From: UBA11346 sp038203025
GTDB lineage: Bacteria > Planctomycetota > UBA11346
DNA: 18,116 nt
Assembly: GCA_038203025.1 (NCBI GenBank)
Contig: JBBREK010000069.1
Span: 1-18,116, forward strand
Reading direction: 5' to 3'
This document shows, one piece after another, positions 15,928 through 18,116 of this stretch. The notes below the pieces were generated by a model. That model was not told the origin of the DNA. It saw only the letters and a list, made by a program, of their open reading frames with translations, and ran no database searches. Every line of letters begins with the position of its first letter. The first letter of the stretch is position 1. The translations under genes and the position numbers were made by a program.

Positions 15928-16841
15928 CCAGCCTGCAAGCATGTCTGCTAGCCGCCGTCGGCGTCGGCGTCCTGCTCGCCCTCGGTGGGCCGCGCGGCCG
16001 CCGCTGGTCGGGGCTGTACGCGCGCTACGCCCTGCTCGGCCTCGCCGCCGGCCTGACCCTGACGCCGTTCGCCTGGCTGCTGTGTGCCGCAATCAAGAGC
16101 CCCGAGGCGCTGCTGCAGACGCCCTTCCTGCCCGCCCTGGCGGACTGGCCGCGCGACCTGACCCTGGCCAACTTCGCCACCCTGTTCAAACCGCAGCCGG
16201 GCTATCCGCCGTTCTGGCGTTACCTGCTGAATTCACTGTTCCTTGCCAGCGTCGGTACCCTGCTGCAGGTGGTACTGTGCAGCGCCGCCGGCTGGGCCCT
16301 GGCCAAGTACCGCTTCCGCGGCCGTGGGGCGCTGATGGCGTTCATGCTCGGTTCGATGGCCATCCCCGGCATGGTGCTGCTGGCGCCGCTCTACCAGCTG
16401 ACCTACCGCCTGGGCTGGCTCGACACCTGGCTGCCGCTGCTCATCCCCGGCGCGGTCAGCGCCTTCGTCGTTTTCCTCTTCCGCCAGGCGTCGCAGGGCG
16501 TACCCGATGAACTGATCGAGGCGGCACGCATCGATGGCGCCGGCGAGCTGCGCATCTGGCTGCACATCGGCATGCCGCTGGTGCGGCCTATGACCGGGGC
16601 GTTCTGCCTGATCGTCTTCCTCGGGCAGTGGAATGCGTTCCTTGGTCCGCAGGTTTTCATCAGCCGCCAGGAACTGCTCACCCTGCCGGTGGCGCTGAAT
16701 ACCTACATGGGCGTGTACAGCCAGCAGTACGGCGTCTTCCTCGCCGGCACCCTGCTCGCCATCATCCCGCCGGCCATCCTCTTCCTCGCCCTGCAGCGCG
16801 AGTTTGTCAGCGGCCTGACCAGCGGCGCGGTCAAGGGCTGA
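15924..16841 (+). CDS. Sugar-type ABC transporter permease, UgpE/MalG-like
   Basis: 305 residues from a GTG start at 15924, whose bases overlap the preceding TGA (GTGA) and which follows a G-rich stretch. Longer in-frame starts would overlap the first permease extensively and are rejected. The EAA loop is EAARIDGAGELRIWLHIGMP at about 199-218. TM helices include ALLGLAAGLTLTPFAWLLCAAI at about 36-57 and a final AGTLLAIIPPAILFLALQ. The C-terminus EFVSGLTSGAVKG is typical of MalG-type partners. A hydrophobic stretch at about 5-20 (QACLLAAVGVGVLLAL) comes before the usual first helix and suggests one extra TM segment. It heterodimerises with the preceding permease and ends the operon. Confidence 0.93.
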   Translation: MTSLQACLLAAVGVGVLLALGGPRGRRWSGLYARYALLGLAAGLTLTPFAWLLCAAIKSPEALLQTPFLPALADWPRDLTLANFATLFKPQPGYPPFWRYLLNSLFLASVGTLLQVVLCSAAGWALAKYRFRGRGALMAFMLGSMAIPGMVLLAPLYQLTYRLGWLDTWLPLLIPGAVSAFVVFLFRQASQGVPDELIEAARIDGAGELRIWLHIGMPLVRPMTGAFCLIVFLGQWNAFLGPQVFISRQELLTLPVALNTYMGVYSQQYGVFLAGTLLAIIPPAILFLALQREFVSGLTSGAVKG

Positions 16842-16856
16842 CGCAAACAACCCAAG

Positions 16857-16881
16857 CCGGGGCCCCGTCGCGCGACCCCGG
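16857..16881 (+). terminator. Possible weak terminator hairpin after the ABC operon
   Basis: CCGGGG (16857-16862) pairs with CCCCGG (16876-16881) around a 13-base loop, starting 15 bases after the stop of the last permease gene. The loop contains the palindrome GTCGCGCGAC (16867-16876, sharing its last base with the second arm). No T-tract follows, so this could be a transcript-end stabiliser rather than a true intrinsic terminator. Confidence 0.3.
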
Positions 16882-16892
16882 AGCAACGGCGG

Positions 16893-16953
16893 CTGTGGCA
16901 CTACGGCGCGAAATCTTCCTGCTGTCCGGAGATTTCGTGACGTAGTGCTACGG
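16893..16953. repeat. Long imperfect hairpin, 61 nt
   Basis: GCACTACG (16898-16905) pairs with CGTAGTGC (16941-16948), and CGAAATCT (16909-16916) pairs with AGATTTCG (16930-16937). A symmetric 3x3 internal loop (GCG/TGA) separates the two helices and a 13-base apical loop closes the inner one. As RNA the outer helix can extend five more pairs, two of them G-U, to 16893/16953. That gives about 21 pairs in all. No coding frame explains the symmetry. Confidence 0.8.
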
Positions 16954-16970
16954 GGGGGGGGGGGCGGGGG
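16952..16970 (+). repeat. Poly-G tract, G13-C-G5
   Basis: Thirteen consecutive G bases (16952-16964), one C (16965), then five G bases (16966-16970). It is the longest homopolymer noticed in the window and lies about 130 bases before the next start codon. It could form a G-quadruplex on the plus strand or be prone to slippage; its exact length may be a sequencing artefact. Confidence 0.85.
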
Positions 16971-16994
16971 CGCAGCCCCTGCAGCAACAGCCGA

Positions 16995-17047
16995 ACAGCC
17001 CGGCGAAACCGATAATGAGCCTCTTGGTTCCGGCTTCGCCGGGCTGT
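16995..17047. repeat. 13-bp perfect inverted repeat upstream of the zinc-ribbon gene
   Basis: ACAGCCCGGCGAA (16995-17007) and TTCGCCGGGCTGT (17035-17047) are exact reverse complements with a 27-base spacer. The spacer can add an AACC/GGTT helix with a 5-base bulge on one side. It ends 48 bases before the next start codon. It may be a hairpin in the 5' leader of the downstream gene, a transcription end signal, or an operator. Confidence 0.7.
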
Positions 17048-17095
17048 GGAGACCGACTGCTTGACCGCGGCCTGGGTGGGTCCGACGCTGCGCCG

Positions 17096-18116
17096 ATGGA
17101 CCCGCCCAACACCTGCGCCGCTTGCAGCGCGAGCGTCGCTCCCGAAGAGGTGGCGCAGGGCCTGGCGGTGAAGGTCTCGGGACGGCTGCTCTGCCCGCAA
17201 TGCCTCGAACGCCTGCCCGGCGAGGCCAAGGTGCTGGTCAATCAGATGCGCGCCCTGCGCGGCATGGCGGTGACGACCTACCGCTACTTCAGCGGCCGCC
17301 ATCCCGGTCTCGCACTGTACACCTTCACCACCGCGGCGCTGATTCTCGGCCACCGCCACAAGCTGGTGCATGGTCTGGATTTCTCGGCCCCGCCCCTGCC
17401 GCCGCCGGGCAGCCGGCCACGCCTGCCCACCGCCGCCGAGGCTGGGCGCGGCGAGCATACCGGGTGGACCGCCGTCGCTGGGGTCGCCGTGCTCATCCTC
17501 ACCGGCATCATCTGGCTGGCCTGGCCGGCTGCCGCACCACCGAGCAAGCCCCCGCCGGTGGAGCCAGTCGCCCCGATCGAATCGGTTGCGGTGCCGACGC
17601 CCGAGGACCAGAAACCGAGTCCGGCCAGCGAACTCACCGCCCTGGACCGGCGGCTGCGCGCCCACCCCGAAGAGGCACGCAACATCGCCGATGCCGCCGA
17701 GCTGCTCCGCGACGCGCTGGCTCCTCGCGAGGTCGGCCTGCGCAGCCGTGCCGATACCCTGGCGCGCGAGGCCCGCACGATGTGGGAATCCCGCCAACAA
17801 CCGCCGACACCGCTGCCAACACCGCAGGTCTACCAGCAGCCAGAACCGCCCCAGCCGCCGAAATCGATACCGGATCCGGCCCCCCTGCCGCAGCCCGAGC
17901 CGATCGCGGTGCAGCCGCCCACGCCGATCGTCGAACCGCCGGCGTTGCCTCCACCCAAGCTCATCGAACTGCCTGTCCAACCGTCAAAACCAACCGCGGC
18001 TGTGCCCTGTGACGTCACGGTAGTCTGGCCGACCAGCAATCGACCGCTGGTCGAAGCTGGCGACCTGCCCCGCATCCGCGATCTGCCCTGGCCCTGGCCG
18101 ACCGGCGTCGCCATCC
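17096..18116 (+). CDS. Zinc-ribbon, single-TM, proline-rich protein (3' end beyond the window)
   Basis: Partial: 340 codons are open to the window edge without a stop. No named family recognised. The N-terminus carries a four-cysteine zinc-ribbon-like module, CAAC (Cys7, Cys10) and CPQC (Cys33, Cys36). A basic, moderately hydrophobic stretch follows (about 58-85), then one clear TM helix at about 125-146 (AVAGVAVLILTGIIWLAWPA). Next come Pro-rich segments, a short helical stretch (about 180-225, ELTALDRRLRAHPEEARNIA) and a long low-complexity run of Pro/Gln/Glu. Near the edge a more ordered sequence begins (CDVTVVWPTSNRPLVEAGDLPRI), probably a further domain. The layout, cytoplasmic zinc ribbon plus TM plus extended extracytoplasmic linker, is common in planctomycete membrane proteins. 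The ATG at 17096 is chosen because the zinc ribbon starts right after it; no Shine-Dalgarno is seen. The Pro-rich part explains the long antisense frames here. Confidence 0.75.
   Translation, partial: MDPPNTCAACSASVAPEEVAQGLAVKVSGRLLCPQCLERLPGEAKVLVNQMRALRGMAVTTYRYFSGRHPGLALYTFTTAALILGHRHKLVHGLDFSAPPLPPPGSRPRLPTAAEAGRGEHTGWTAVAGVAVLILTGIIWLAWPAAAPPSKPPPVEPVAPIESVAVPTPEDQKPSPASELTALDRRLRAHPEEARNIADAAELLRDALAPREVGLRSRADTLAREARTMWESRQQPPTPLPTPQVYQQPEPPQPPKSIPDPAPLPQPEPIAVQPPTPIVEPPALPPPKLIELPVQPSKPTAAVPCDVTVVWPTSNRPLVEAGDLPRIRDLPWPWPTGVAI

Larger units (their letters stand above)
16842..17095. other. 254-bp non-coding region with inverted repeats and a poly-G tract
   Basis: No credible reading frame is visible between the ABC operon and the zinc-ribbon gene. 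The stretch holds, in order, a GC-only inverted repeat (16857-16881), a long hairpin (16893-16953), a G13-C-G5 tract (16952-16970), a small GGGGC/GCCCC hairpin (16967-16979) and a 13-bp inverted repeat (16995-17047). None is followed by a T-tract, so terminator function is not clear. A promoter for the downstream gene is expected here but was not identified. Confidence 0.7.

Noticed and set aside
16995..17047. Integron attC-like site
   Set aside because: The repeat is symmetric, but the conserved RYYYAAC and GTTRRRY core boxes are not at the ends, and no integrase or cassette array is nearby.
16901..17980. 359-residue open frame on the minus strand through the hairpin region
   Set aside because: Gly/Arg-rich and without motifs; antisense to the zinc-ribbon/TM/Pro-rich frame, which has a coherent domain order.

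Overview
The window is high-GC (roughly two thirds G+C by eye), densely coding DNA with bacterial gene structure. The best guess for the source is a Planctomycetota or other PVC-superphylum bacterium. The reasons are a Hanks-type Ser/Thr kinase with a DWG (not DFG) magnesium loop fused to a formylglycine-generating-enzyme (FGE)-type domain, an FHA signalling protein beside it, a membrane-anchored protein with prenyltransferase-type repeats, a Pro-rich zinc-ribbon membrane protein, and almost no Shine-Dalgarno sequences. This assignment is inference; no rRNA or ribosomal protein gene is present to fix it.

Layout. (1) 68-2686 (-) is a complete aconitase B gene (acnB), one of the TCA-cycle enzymes. 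(2) Divergent from it, 2838-4496 (+) encodes a one-TM protein with a TonB-like proline-rich linker and a prenyltransferase/squalene-oxidase-like repeat domain, ending at a clear hairpin terminator (4515-4540). (3) 4585-6216 (-) is a secreted protein of unknown function. (4) 6298-7329 (+) is a PLP-dependent low-specificity L-threonine aldolase. Its stop codon is interleaved with that of the convergent trmH at a CTAG.

(5) 13547-7326 (-) is a four-gene same-strand cluster, in transcription order: a small unknown protein, a 1139-aa kinase with TM, coiled coil and FGE-like domain, an FHA-GAF-degenerate HD-GYP protein, and a TrmH/SpoU RNA ribose methyltransferase overlapping by ATGA. The kinase and FHA protein look like writer and reader of a phosphothreonine signal. 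The coupling to an RNA methyltransferase is the most interesting candidate system here.

(6) 13682-16841 (+) is a three-gene carbohydrate-type ABC importer operon (binding protein and two permeases, overlapping ATGA and GTGA) without its ATPase. (7) 16842-17095 is a 254-bp non-coding stretch with three inverted repeats and a G13 tract. (8) 17096-18116 (+) is the 5' part of a zinc-ribbon/TM/Pro-rich protein gene that runs off the window.

No mobile elements, tRNAs, rRNAs or CRISPR arrays were recognised.
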